From Planctomycetota bacterium (GTDB lineage: Bacteria > Planctomycetota > SZUA-567), in assembly GCA_020861125.1 (NCBI GenBank), contig JAJBSZ010000009.1, positions 1-7,642 of the forward strand: a stretch of DNA of 7,642 nucleotides, given 5' to 3'. Positions within the stretch are counted from its first letter, which is position 1; each line of letters begins with the position of its first letter. Position numbers and translations under genes: made by a program. Below are positions 1 to 6,258 of this stretch, one piece after another. Under the pieces are notes generated by a model that searched no databases, was not told the DNA's origin, and was given only the letters and a program-made list of their open reading frames with translations.

Positions 1-482
1 CACCCGCACCACCGCACGGCCACGTGATACAACCCGCCTCGACGACCCGCCGCCGGAGGTGGAAGAAATCCGCAATGCCCCGGCGAGATCACCGTCTGCA
101 TGATGTCGACCAACCACTGCAGCCGCTGAGGCGTGTTGTTCCGCCTACCGCCCGCCATCCACCGCCAGAGAGCAATCGCACGACCGCCAATCTGCCCGCA
201 CCACCGCAGGGCCTCGAGTGAAAAACTTCGTCGGCCCGCCTCCGGAGGTGGTGGTATATATCGTAGACACCCGGCAACAGCTCCGGTGCCGCTACCAATC
301 GCCACGATGGGGGACACGCTGGAGGGGTAGCCCCTGGGCTTGCCGGTCGCCAGGAGAAGGGCCAGATATTCTTCACCGCCGCCCAACAGCCACCGCTGGT
401 CCAACGGACCACGCTTTGATCGTATCTTGGCATAAGGAACGAGACACTGTCGCCGCACCATCGAACAAGGTAGCCTAACCAC
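1..482 (-). CDS. Partial repeat-containing hypothetical reading frame, runs off the left edge
   Basis: I do not recognise a family. The frame is open for 160 codons from a GTG at 482 to the window edge, so its 3' end is missing. The GTG has a possible ribosome site (AAAAGAGG, 7 bases away); an ATG at 461 is the alternative start. The protein is rich in Gly, Pro, Arg and Trp. It carries two related blocks at residues 74-96 and 138-160, each with a PPP..AGRR stretch followed by (L/V)RWCG, exactly 64 codons apart. Codon differences such as GGC/GGT and CGA/CGT inside AGRR are silent, which favours translation of this frame. A related EAVRWLG block lies upstream in another frame (near 473-493, read from about 574 or 580), so the real gene may begin further up and carry a frameshift between roughly 460 and 400. 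It could instead be noncoding repeat DNA. Confidence 0.33.
   Translation of the reverse strand, partial: MVRLPCSMVRRQCLVPYAKIRSKRGPLDQRWLLGGGEEYLALLLATGKPRGYPSSVSPIVAIGSGTGAVAGCLRYIPPPPEAGRRSFSLEALRWCGQIGGRAIALWRWMAGGRRNNTPQRLQWLVDIMQTVISPGHCGFLPPPAAGRRGGLYHVAVRWCG
3..263 (-). repeat. Two diverged copies of a 69-base unit, spaced 192 bases
   Basis: Copies lie at 3-71 and 195-263. The best conserved core on the plus strand is CCCGCACCACCGCA at 3-16 and 195-208. A shorter third relative, ACCACCGCA-like, sits at 478-486. The 192-base spacing is a whole number of codons, and the two full copies fall in the same minus-strand frame. The copies differ by small in-frame gaps. Confidence 0.5.
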
Positions 483-961
483 CGCACAGCCTCTTTTGGA
501 GAAGCCGCTAAGCCGGACGGCCGTCGACTTTGGTATTCTTCGTCCTCAACCACATTACCCCCGGCCACAAACATTACCATTTTGTTGATGGATCCGACGC
601 AGGTGCCGGGACAGTTTTCCTCCTGCCGCCGGCAATCCAAGAACCGATTGGCACCGGTTTTTCCGCACTATCTAATCCGCGCTCGTACATCGGAGCAAAA
701 TACCGTGATGCGGTGCCGTGCATTTCGGTGGAAGGCTCTGGAATGGATTGGGGGAAATGGATCCTTGTGTCACCGGGGACCGGCTAACGAGATGGGTACT
801 GGGAAGACAGGCTTGACGGTTTTCGTCCGCCCCCCATGCGGAGCAGTTTGCATTCGGGACACGGCTCACCAGGTACGCGGCGAGAGAGCCGGCAGTGGGC
901 GCCGGAGCCGTGGCGGGAACTACCGTTCAGAAGCCTCCTGCGAGCGGGCGGCGGCAAGAGG
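483..961. other. Region without a supportable gene
   Basis: A minus-strand frame starting at TTG 640 (or ATG 580/574) is open through this stretch and contains the EAVRWLG and VRWCG words seen in the left-edge frame. It may be the 5' part of that gene separated by a frameshift. From about 641 to 961 no frame shows recognisable protein features. A weak hairpin (AACCG 642-646 with CGGTT 655-659) runs into five T on the plus strand, but no plus-strand gene precedes it. No convincing terminator for the gene ending at 962 is visible. Confidence 0.4.
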
Positions 962-2038
962 TTAGAAGTGCATCGCCGCCAGTTCCCGCCGGGCTTCGCG
1001 GCTGGCCCGGTACCGGTCGAAGATCGCGTCCTCCATCGCCAGGAGCACTTCTTCCCGCGACACCCGATCGATGCGGTTCCGGGGGGAAGGTCCGAAATGG
1101 GATAGGAGGGCGGCGGCGCGGTTGCAGTCGCGGACCGCCCGGGGCGTCGGCGGCGGCACCGGCGCGGCGCGGAGGGCCTCCAGCCGGAGTCGACCGTCCG
1201 GCCCGGCGGGGGCCATGCGGTTGAAGTAAAAGTCCAGGAGACGGCTGTTTAGCAGGCAGGCGATGTAGCCGGCAGTGGCCCCGGAGCCGGCGCGGGGCAC
1301 CAGGCTATAGACGTCGGTGCCCGCCGGCAGGCGGGAGCGGTCCACGGCGGCAGCCAGCGGCGGTCCCGCCCGCCGCAGCAGGACCTTTTCCGCCACCGCG
1401 TATTCACTCTCCGGCGGCAGCCGGAAAAGATGCAGGCGATTCCAACTGAGAAACGACGTCGGCCGGCCGAGGTAAAAGCGATCCACCCTGTCCGCCGTCA
1501 CCACCCCGCGCCAGGTGGCGTCCGGCGGCGCCAACCGCCGGTAGGTCGGCCGCCGCGGCGTGGCGCCGGCGTGCACGGTCACCAGATCCCCCAGCCGCAG
1601 CAGGGAGTCGTTGGCCAGAAACACTTCCAGCAGGCTGGCCGGGAGGTCTGCCGTCGGCGCGACAACGACCTCCGTCGCCAGGCAGCGGCGCAGCGTCTTG
1701 GCCAAGAGCTCGACCGGCACCGGCTTCGGCAGGCAGGCGGCAATTCCGGCATCCAGCAGCGCCGCCAGCGCGCCGAACTTGCGCGTCGCCGTCACCGCCA
1801 GGGTCGGGCAGGCGCTGCCCCACCCCCGGCGCACCGCCGCCACCACCGCCGCTGCCGCCGGCGTGTCGGGCCCGTCCACATCGGCGATGACGGCGCGGGG
1901 CCGCCTCCGCCCGGAGGTGCGCGGCACCCCGCCTTCCCAGTATCCCGCCGCCGGAGAGTACCCCAACTCGGTGAGCGATCCGGCCAGCGCTGTTCCGGCT
2001 TCCCGGCCGAGACCCAGGAGCAGAATGGTTTCGGACAT
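962..2038 (-). CDS. Degenerate receiver domain fused to a TaqI-like DNA-specificity domain
   Basis: The 358-residue product has two parts. Residues 3-120 follow a response-regulator receiver fold: ETILLLGLG as strand 1, VIADVDGP with D53 at the phospho-acceptor place, LAVTAT with T83, and CLPKP with K105. The acidic Mg-binding pair after strand 1 is replaced by Gly-Leu, so normal phosphorylation is doubtful. Residues about 148-335 resemble the target-recognition domain of TaqI-like or type IIG enzymes: RLGDLVTVHAG (148-158), EKVLLRRAG (217-225), DVYSLVPR (242-249), YIACLLNSRLLDFYF (258-272) and APVPPP (292-297). No SAM-binding or NPPY-type motif occurs, so it should not methylate DNA by itself; sequence-specific DNA or partner binding is inferred. 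ATG 2038 is preferred over GTG 2092 because AAAGGG lies 9 bases upstream and the receiver begins immediately after it. Confidence is high for a gene, moderate for the domain names. Confidence 0.78.
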   Translation of the reverse strand: MSETILLLGLGREAGTALAGSLTELGYSPAAGYWEGGVPRTSGRRRPRAVIADVDGPDTPAAAAVVAAVRRGWGSACPTLAVTATRKFGALAALLDAGIAACLPKPVPVELLAKTLRRCLATEVVVAPTADLPASLLEVFLANDSLLRLGDLVTVHAGATPRRPTYRRLAPPDATWRGVVTADRVDRFYLGRPTSFLSWNRLHLFRLPPESEYAVAEKVLLRRAGPPLAAAVDRSRLPAGTDVYSLVPRAGSGATAGYIACLLNSRLLDFYFNRMAPAGPDGRLRLEALRAAPVPPPTPRAVRDCNRAAALLSHFGPSPRNRIDRVSREEVLLAMEDAIFDRYRASREARRELAAMHF

Positions 2039-2352
2039 GCTTTGGCCCTTTGCGTTCTCGCCGGCGGTACAGGCGGCCACGGCAACCGCCACGCGGGTGG
2101 CACCACACCGCCAATGGTGTTATCGGCCCGGCGGGCGGCTGTCTGTACCCATAATGCTCAGTCAGGCCGCTGCCGGTATGGACCGCCGGAGGGAAGCCCG
2201 TTCCGATCGGTTTCTCACGATACGGCCGGTAAAAAGAGTCCTCCGGCGCCACGCCGGAACACCCGCGGCAGTTTACGGTGGTCAGGATCTCATCCCACGC
2301 GGCAGCCCGGCGTAAAATCCCGGCTCGGCAGGTAGCGCTGAGAACGGTGACA

Positions 2353-2392
2353 ACCCGACGCCTCCGGGGGTCGGGTGGTGGCGGTGTTTTTT
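2353..2392 (+). terminator. Weak terminator-like hairpin with T-tract
   Basis: ACCCGAC (2353-2359) pairs with GTCGGGT (2370-2376), and TTTTTT follows at 2387-2392. The 10-base gap between stem and T-tract is too long for a typical intrinsic terminator, and no plus-strand gene lies upstream, so its role is uncertain. Confidence 0.2.
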
Positions 2393-2393
2393 C

Positions 2394-2427
2394 GTGTGAC
2401 GGAGAAGCGGTGTGACGGCAGGAAGCG
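2394..2427. repeat. Two-copy tandem repeat, about 16-18 bases
   Basis: GTGTGACGG occurs at 2394-2402 and 2410-2418, followed by AGAAGCG and CAGGAAGCG respectively. It is intergenic and has only two copies. Confidence 0.5.
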
Positions 2428-2576
2428 ATAACGAAATCCGTTTCGGCGCCACCGGGATTGCCAGCGGTGATTACCCGCGGATATTTCGAGAAGGGGCGCG
2501 GGCATGGGTTTCACGATCCGCGAAAAACACACGTATGGCAGTACCATTTGGGCTGGAAGGAAATGGGAAACCCAGG

Positions 2577-4841
2577 CTATTCCGCCGGCGGGGCGATTGC
2601 GGTCGGACCGGATCGGGCGGCGGGCGGGGTTTCCCGTTCCACCACGGCGACCAGTTCGTCGTCCGGCATCGGCTTCCAGCAGTGGTAGCCCTGGACATAA
2701 TCGACGCCGCACTGGCGGCAATAATCGAGCTGCTCCTGCGTCTCCACCCCTTCTACGCACACCTTGCGGTTCATGGAGTGTACCAGCTTGGTGATGAAGC
2801 GGATGAAGGAGCGGGAATATTCATCGCCGGCGCCCTTGACCACGTCGTTAATGAAGGCGCGATCGATCTTCACCACATCGAACGGCAGTTGTCGCATGCT
2901 GCTGAGGGAGGAATAGCCGGTGCCGAAATCGTCCATGGCGATGCGGAGGCCGCTGGCCCGCAGTTCGTCGGCGATTACCCGCATCCGCTGCATGTCGTGG
3001 ATGGCCATGCCCTCGGTTATCTCCAACAGGATGTTGGCATGGTCGACGTGGGTGTCGGCCAGCAGCAGCAGGATATTTTCGATAAATTCCTGTTGTTTGA
3101 ACTGGCGGATGGAAACGTTGACCGAGATGAAAAAGTCAGGCCGAATCCGGTTGATGCGGTGGCAGCACCGCGCCGCCGTCTCCATGATGAATTCACCCAG
3201 CGGGATAATGAGGCCGAGATATTCCGCCAGCGGGATAAACTGGGCCGGGGACATCCGCCGGCCGCTCGGGAGGGTCCAGCGCATCAGGGCCTCCGCACCG
3301 AGAATGCGGCCGTCCAGATCCATCAGCGGCTGGTAAAACACCTCGAAGCCGGCGAAATGGTTTTCGATGGATTCCCGCATCGCCCGCTCGATCTCGGCCC
3401 GGGCCTCCGACTCGTTGTCGAAGGTGCTGGTGTAGAAGGCAAAGTTGTTTTTGCCCATCTTCTTCGCCTGGTACATGGCGATGTCGGCGTACTTCATGAT
3501 CTGCCGGGAATCTTCGATCCCTTCGGGGAACGCGACGACGCCGATGGAAAGGGTGCAATAAAAGGTATGGCCGCGCACCGACCACGGTAACTGGGCCCGC
3601 AGGTGCAGGCTGTTGATGACGTCGTAGACGTCGTGGGCGGCGTTGGCCTGGAGCAGAATGACAAACTCGTCGCCGCCGAAATGGAAGATGGAATCGGCGC
3701 CGCAGAGAAAAGAAAGAAAACCGGAAATCTCCTGCAGGATGGCATCGCCGTAGTCGTGGCCGTAGGCGTCGTTGATGATCTTGAAATCATCCATGTCGAG
3801 AAACAGGATATACCCGGTTTCGCCCGAATGCCTCGCTGCCTCTATGGCCTGGTTGAGACAGGTTTCCAACTGGCGGCGGTTGTTGAGGCCGGTGAGCTGG
3901 TCGGTCAGGAGCATGCTCTGGATGGCCTGTTCGTTCCGTTGCCGGACCACCACCGGCGGCACCAATTGGGCGATGGTGTCGAGAAACCCGACGATCTCAC
4001 GGCTCCAGATCCGTTTTTTCCCCGACTCCTCGAAGGAAAGGATCCCGTAGGGTTCGCCGTGCACGGTGATGGCGTACATGGCCGCGGCGACGATGCCGGC
4101 CCGGGCGAAGGCCTCGGCCGACCGCTCCGGCACTTCGCCAAAATGCACGATGCACTGGCCGTGGGCCCGGAGTTGAGCGGTCACCTCGGGCGTTCGGCTG
4201 AAATCCAGCGCCGTCGGCGCCGCCTCCCGGTGACGCCCGAGCTCCGGACTGTGCCAGTGCCTGATGACCCCGCCGCCACTGGCCGGATCCTGATAGAGGA
4301 CGCCCTGGCTGATGTCGAGGTTGGTTCCCACGCTATCGAGGATGACCTGCAGCGCCCGGCCGTGATCCACGTCGTGGATGCCCTGCAGAATACTTTTAAA
4401 CACATTTTGCTGGCGGTAATTGTCGCCGATGCGTTCGATGTGTTCCTTGGTTTCGGTGTAGTCCATCAGCGTGCTGTCGAAATGCCGGATGGCGCCGGAA
4501 TCGTCCCGCACCACCACCGTGCTGTCGTTGATCCAGACCGTGGTCCCGTCGCGGCGCCGGATGCGGTAGACGACGCTGTACTCGTCATTGCCCATCTCCA
4601 CGAAGCTGGCGAGGAGGTTGACGAGGTCTTCCTTGTCTTCGGGATGGATACAGTCGTTCCAGTGGATTCGGCCGGAGAGAAAATCCTCCCGGTCGTACCC
4701 GAGGGCGGCGACGTTGCCGGCGATGAAGATGACGTCCCGGTTGTCCACCGTGCCGACGCTGCGCATGGCGATGGCGGAGCTTCGCTCGATGAGCTCGGCG
4801 GCGATGGCACGCGAATCATGGGCTATGGTTTCCGGCGCCAT
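2577..4841 (-). CDS. PAS-GAF-GGDEF-EAL cyclic di-GMP synthase/phosphodiesterase
   Basis: The 754-residue protein has no membrane segment, so it is a cytosolic sensor-enzyme. Order: PAS (about 30-135, with a YRIRRRDGT core), GAF (about 145-300), GGDEF (about 308-470), EAL (about 485-735). In GGDEF, DQLTGLNNRR (314-323), the metal-site LDMDDFK (D349) and intact GGDEF (389-393) are present; the usual Arg before the signature is His387, and the inhibitory RxxD site is CGAD (380-383), so product inhibition by c-di-GMP is probably lost. In EAL, EAL (E517), NVS (N575), LEITE (E607), DDFGTG (D637/D638), KID (K658), VEGVE (E697) and QGY (Q717) are all there, so hydrolysis to pGpG is expected. GTP made into c-di-GMP is also plausible; which activity dominates is unknown. 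An in-frame ATG at 4979 would add 46 unremarkable residues, but it and another at 4940 lie upstream of the -10 of a good promoter, so ATG 4841 is chosen despite a weak ribosome site. Confidence 0.93.
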   Translation of the reverse strand: MAPETIAHDSRAIAAELIERSSAIAMRSVGTVDNRDVIFIAGNVAALGYDREDFLSGRIHWNDCIHPEDKEDLVNLLASFVEMGNDEYSVVYRIRRRDGTTVWINDSTVVVRDDSGAIRHFDSTLMDYTETKEHIERIGDNYRQQNVFKSILQGIHDVDHGRALQVILDSVGTNLDISQGVLYQDPASGGGVIRHWHSPELGRHREAAPTALDFSRTPEVTAQLRAHGQCIVHFGEVPERSAEAFARAGIVAAAMYAITVHGEPYGILSFEESGKKRIWSREIVGFLDTIAQLVPPVVVRQRNEQAIQSMLLTDQLTGLNNRRQLETCLNQAIEAARHSGETGYILFLDMDDFKIINDAYGHDYGDAILQEISGFLSFLCGADSIFHFGGDEFVILLQANAAHDVYDVINSLHLRAQLPWSVRGHTFYCTLSIGVVAFPEGIEDSRQIMKYADIAMYQAKKMGKNNFAFYTSTFDNESEARAEIERAMRESIENHFAGFEVFYQPLMDLDGRILGAEALMRWTLPSGRRMSPAQFIPLAEYLGLIIPLGEFIMETAARCCHRINRIRPDFFISVNVSIRQFKQQEFIENILLLLADTHVDHANILLEITEGMAIHDMQRMRVIADELRASGLRIAMDDFGTGYSSLSSMRQLPFDVVKIDRAFINDVVKGAGDEYSRSFIRFITKLVHSMNRKVCVEGVETQEQLDYCRQCGVDYVQGYHCWKPMPDDELVAVVERETPPAARSGPTAIAPPAE

Positions 4842-4905
4842 ATGGTCCGTCGTTTCCGATTGAAAAAGAAGAGGAGGGATCGCGGGCCCGAAAAATGCAC
4901 CCGAA

Positions 4906-5101
4906 CGGATCCGGATAGTGATTGTACCCAGGGCAGCCATCCGTGACAAGGCTGCGGCGGGAGATTTGGTGTGGGCCATTATCCGGATAAAAATTCGCCG
5001 CCCGATGTCGGCTGCGGCCGCCCCATCGCTGTCCAGGCATAATTCCTGGTAAGGTCACCCGGTTAGGCAATGCGTCCGGGACAGATCGGATTCGGATAGC
5101 G
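4906..5101. promoter_or_regulatory. ATCCGGAT operator-like sites around the GGDEF-EAL promoter
   Basis: The palindrome ATCCGGAT occurs at 4909-4916, over the predicted transcription start, and at 4981-4988, where it extends to the perfect 12-base palindrome TTATCCGGATAA (4979-4990). Their centres are 72 bases apart, close to seven helical turns. A degenerate copy ATTCGGAT lies at 5090-5097. The outer copies share a longer context, CGGATYCGGATAGYG (4906-4920 and 5087-5101). A dimeric regulator binding these is an inference. Confidence 0.4.
4921..4949 (-). promoter_or_regulatory. Sigma-70-type promoter of the GGDEF-EAL gene
   Basis: On the minus strand TTGTCA (4944-4949) is followed by a 17-base spacer and TACAAT (4921-4926); each box matches the consensus at 5 of 6 positions. 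Transcription would begin near 4914, giving a leader of about 73 bases to ATG 4841. This rules against the longer in-frame starts at 4940 and 4979 if the promoter is used. Confidence 0.62.
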
Positions 5102-5140
5102 GCGGGAGTTTTCGGAGAGACGGAAGGGAGGGGGAACGCA

Positions 5141-5179
5141 ATAATGCCCCCCATGGATTGTGGCCGTGAGGGGCATTAT
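5141..5179 (-). terminator. Terminator-like hairpin after the Ser-rich gene
   Basis: ATAATGCCCC (5141-5150) and GGGGCATTAT (5170-5179) form a perfect 10-bp inverted repeat with a 19-base loop, 17 bases beyond the stop of the Ser-rich gene. On the minus strand only a loose T-rich tail (TGCGTT) follows, so this is either a weak terminator or an mRNA-end-stabilising hairpin. Confidence 0.42.
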
Positions 5180-5196
5180 GAAATATTTCCGTAGCG

Positions 5197-5448
5197 TTAC
5201 CGGTCGCAGCTTTCGAAGCGGCCCATCTCGTCACGGCAGGGACCCTTGGACCGGCCCTGGGAACCACCCTGGGAGCTGCCCTGGGAGCTGCTGCCGCCGC
5301 TCTTGGAAGAAGAGGACGACGAGGAACCCTTCGAGGACGAACCCTTGCTGGTGAAACGGCCTTCGGAATCCCGTTCACGGTTTTCGGCGTTGCTACCACG
5401 TTTATCCTGGCCGCTGCTTTCGCGACCGCTGCTGCTTTCGCGTTTCAT
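5197..5448 (-). CDS. Small Ser/Gly-rich disordered protein with two RDxxGRF motifs
   Basis: The 83-residue protein belongs to no family I can name. It starts MKRESSSGRE, is very hydrophilic, has no hydrophobic stretch and is dominated by Ser, Gly, Lys and Arg (a Ser/Gly/Gln tract at 36-66), so it is probably intrinsically disordered and cytosolic. Two copies of a short motif frame the tract: ERDSEGRFTS (25-34) and CRDEMGRFES (71-80). The C-terminal copy is flanked by Cys71 and Cys81. Residues 54-65 form a four-residue repeat (SSQG, SSQG, GSQG). ATG 5448 is chosen over an upstream in-frame extension to 5580 because GGAGG lies 8 bases before it and the extra residues look unlike the rest. It stands alone, with a hairpin after its stop and a sigma-54-like dyad upstream, suggesting a separately controlled, possibly stress-related gene; that function is inference. 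Confidence 0.72.
   Translation of the reverse strand: MKRESSSGRESSGQDKRGSNAENRERDSEGRFTSKGSSSKGSSSSSSSKSGGSSSQGSSQGGSQGRSKGPCRDEMGRFESCDR
5255..5290 (-). repeat. 12-base tandem repeat, three copies, inside the Ser-rich gene
   Basis: CCCTGGGAACCA (5255-5266) is followed by two identical CCCTGGGAGCTG units (5267-5278 and 5279-5290). They encode the GSQG and SSQG tetrapeptides. In-frame units of this kind can expand or contract by slippage. Confidence 0.75.
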
Positions 5449-5455
5449 GATGTTT

Positions 5456-5460
5456 CCTCC
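5456..5460 (-). promoter_or_regulatory. Ribosome binding site of the Ser-rich gene
   Basis: The minus strand reads TGGAGGAAACATC before ATG 5448. GGAGG is close to an ideal Shine-Dalgarno sequence and decides the start. Confidence 0.8.
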
Positions 5461-5495
5461 ACGTAGTGCTTGAAATAAGCTTCTGTAGTACTGCG

Positions 5496-5514
5496 ATGGC
5501 ATCCAACATGCCAT
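5496..5514 (-). promoter_or_regulatory. Dyad overlapping a sigma-54-like promoter
   Basis: ATGGCAT (5496-5502) and ATGCCAT (5508-5514) form a perfect 7-bp inverted repeat with a 5-base spacer. Read on the minus strand, TGGCATG-N4-ATGC (5499-5513) matches the sigma-54 -24/-12 consensus TGGCACG-N4-TTGC at 9 of 11 fixed positions, with GG and GC at the correct spacing. Transcription would start near 5487, about 38 bases before the ATG of the Ser-rich gene. The same bases could instead be an operator for a dimeric regulator. Confidence 0.42.
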
Positions 5515-5918
5515 ACAACTTTTGCTGTCCGACCACCTCCGCGCGTCCTTTTCTCTCGCTGTAAATTTACCGTGCACCACGGGTTCCTATACCTTTTATG
5601 TGGCCGAGTACTGCAGTTGTAGGGTGCCGCGCCTCCCCGCCAGTGGCGTCAAAATGTCTCTCTCGCACAGTATCGTAGCAGAGCAAAAAAACTCTACCGC
5701 CGTGCCATTTTTCCTTGCTGGACGCTGGTCGGGACTACCCTACACCTGGAATACTCGGGCAGATACCAAACAGCCTGCGCGCCGTGCCGCTTTCCTCACT
5801 GGCTGACCCGCCATGCCGCCAGGCGCCCGCCCGATCCGGTATTGCAAGCCGGGGGTGGCAGCGCGGAATGGACGGGCGTCGCCATGAAATTTGTTTCAGA
5901 AATATTCACAAAAACCAG

Positions 5919-5946
5919 TTGACTATTTCATTTCGTGAAGTAGTAT
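5919..5946 (+). promoter_or_regulatory. Candidate promoter with internal dyad upstream of the dehydrogenase
   Basis: TTGACT (5919-5924), a 16-base spacer and TAGTAT (5941-5946) resemble a sigma-70 promoter (5 of 6 and 4 of 6). A near-perfect dyad, CTATTTCA (5923-5930) with TGAAGTAG (5936-5943), fills the spacer and fits a repressor site. A second dyad, TGAAATTTGTTTCA, lies at 5885-5898. The promoter is about 320 bases from the dehydrogenase start, so the link is inferred. Confidence 0.4.
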
Positions 5947-6253
5947 GACGGTATCGCCAGCTACGACTCTTCGTCTTTCCGTCCGTTTCTCGCATCTTCT
6001 CGTTTCCCTCGTTCGCGGTACCGCCGGGCGATCCCACGATTGTACGGCCGGCGAGAAATCCTTCGCCACGTGTCCTCCTTGCCGCCCATTCAGGAGCACC
6101 GCCATGCCACCACGTCGGTTCCGCCCCGAGTTGCCGTAGCGTTTCCGTCGGCCCTCTGCGACCGGGCCATCAGCACATTTGCGAACTGGACGACCTGCCT
6201 CGTTGCCATCAGCCGGCAGACCGCCTGGTCGCGTCTCCTTCCACATATCCCAT

Positions 6254-6258
6254 GAGGA
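6254..6258 (+). promoter_or_regulatory. Ribosome binding site of the dehydrogenase
   Basis: GAGGA lies 7 bases before ATG 6266 and supports that start over the upstream in-frame ATG at 6179. The overlapping ATG at 6252 opens a five-codon frame whose TGA overlaps the real start; it is probably fortuitous. Confidence 0.75.

Larger units (their letters stand above)
2039..2576. other. 538-base gap between two minus-strand genes
   Basis: No frame here reads like a protein; the open frames are arginine- and proline-rich shadows. It holds a 7-bp inverted repeat (2353-2359 with 2370-2376) followed after 10 bases by six T on the plus strand (2387-2392), and a short tandem repeat beginning GTGTGACGG at 2394 and 2410. 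A 5-bp hairpin (ACACC/GGTGT, near 2105-2120) would lie in the leader of the receiver-fusion gene. The length suggests that gene has its own promoter, but I could not pick a convincing -35/-10 pair. Confidence 0.4.
4842..5196. other. Intergenic region upstream of the GGDEF-EAL gene
   Basis: This stretch holds the promoter, the ATCCGGAT sites, a CCAGG/CCTGG inverted pair (5033-5049) and the hairpin at 5141-5179. I see no gene in it; the in-frame extension of the GGDEF-EAL frame up to 4979 is judged untranslated. Confidence 0.5.

Noticed and set aside
642..2213. Similar strings at 642-661 (plus) and 2193-2213 (minus), both translating to PIGTGF
   Set aside because: Only about 15 of 20 bases match and no flanking similarity follows, so this is too weak to call a repeat.
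1404..2335. Long overlapping frames on both strands (1404-2252 minus, 1430-2335 plus)
   Set aside because: They are low-complexity Arg/Gly/Pro shadows of the receiver-fusion gene.
2290..2760. 156-codon minus-strand frame across the end of the GGDEF-EAL gene
   Set aside because: It overlaps the EAL end in another frame, is Arg-rich and has no ribosome site.
2412..4946. Two long plus-strand frames (2412-3590 and 3603-4946)
   Set aside because: They lie antisense to the GGDEF-EAL gene, whose motifs are unmistakable. Long antisense frames are expected with such GC-rich codon use.
5580..5946. Search for a c-di-GMP (GEMM) riboswitch near the c-di-GMP gene and in the intergenic regions
   Set aside because: The conserved GEMM core segments were not found on either strand.
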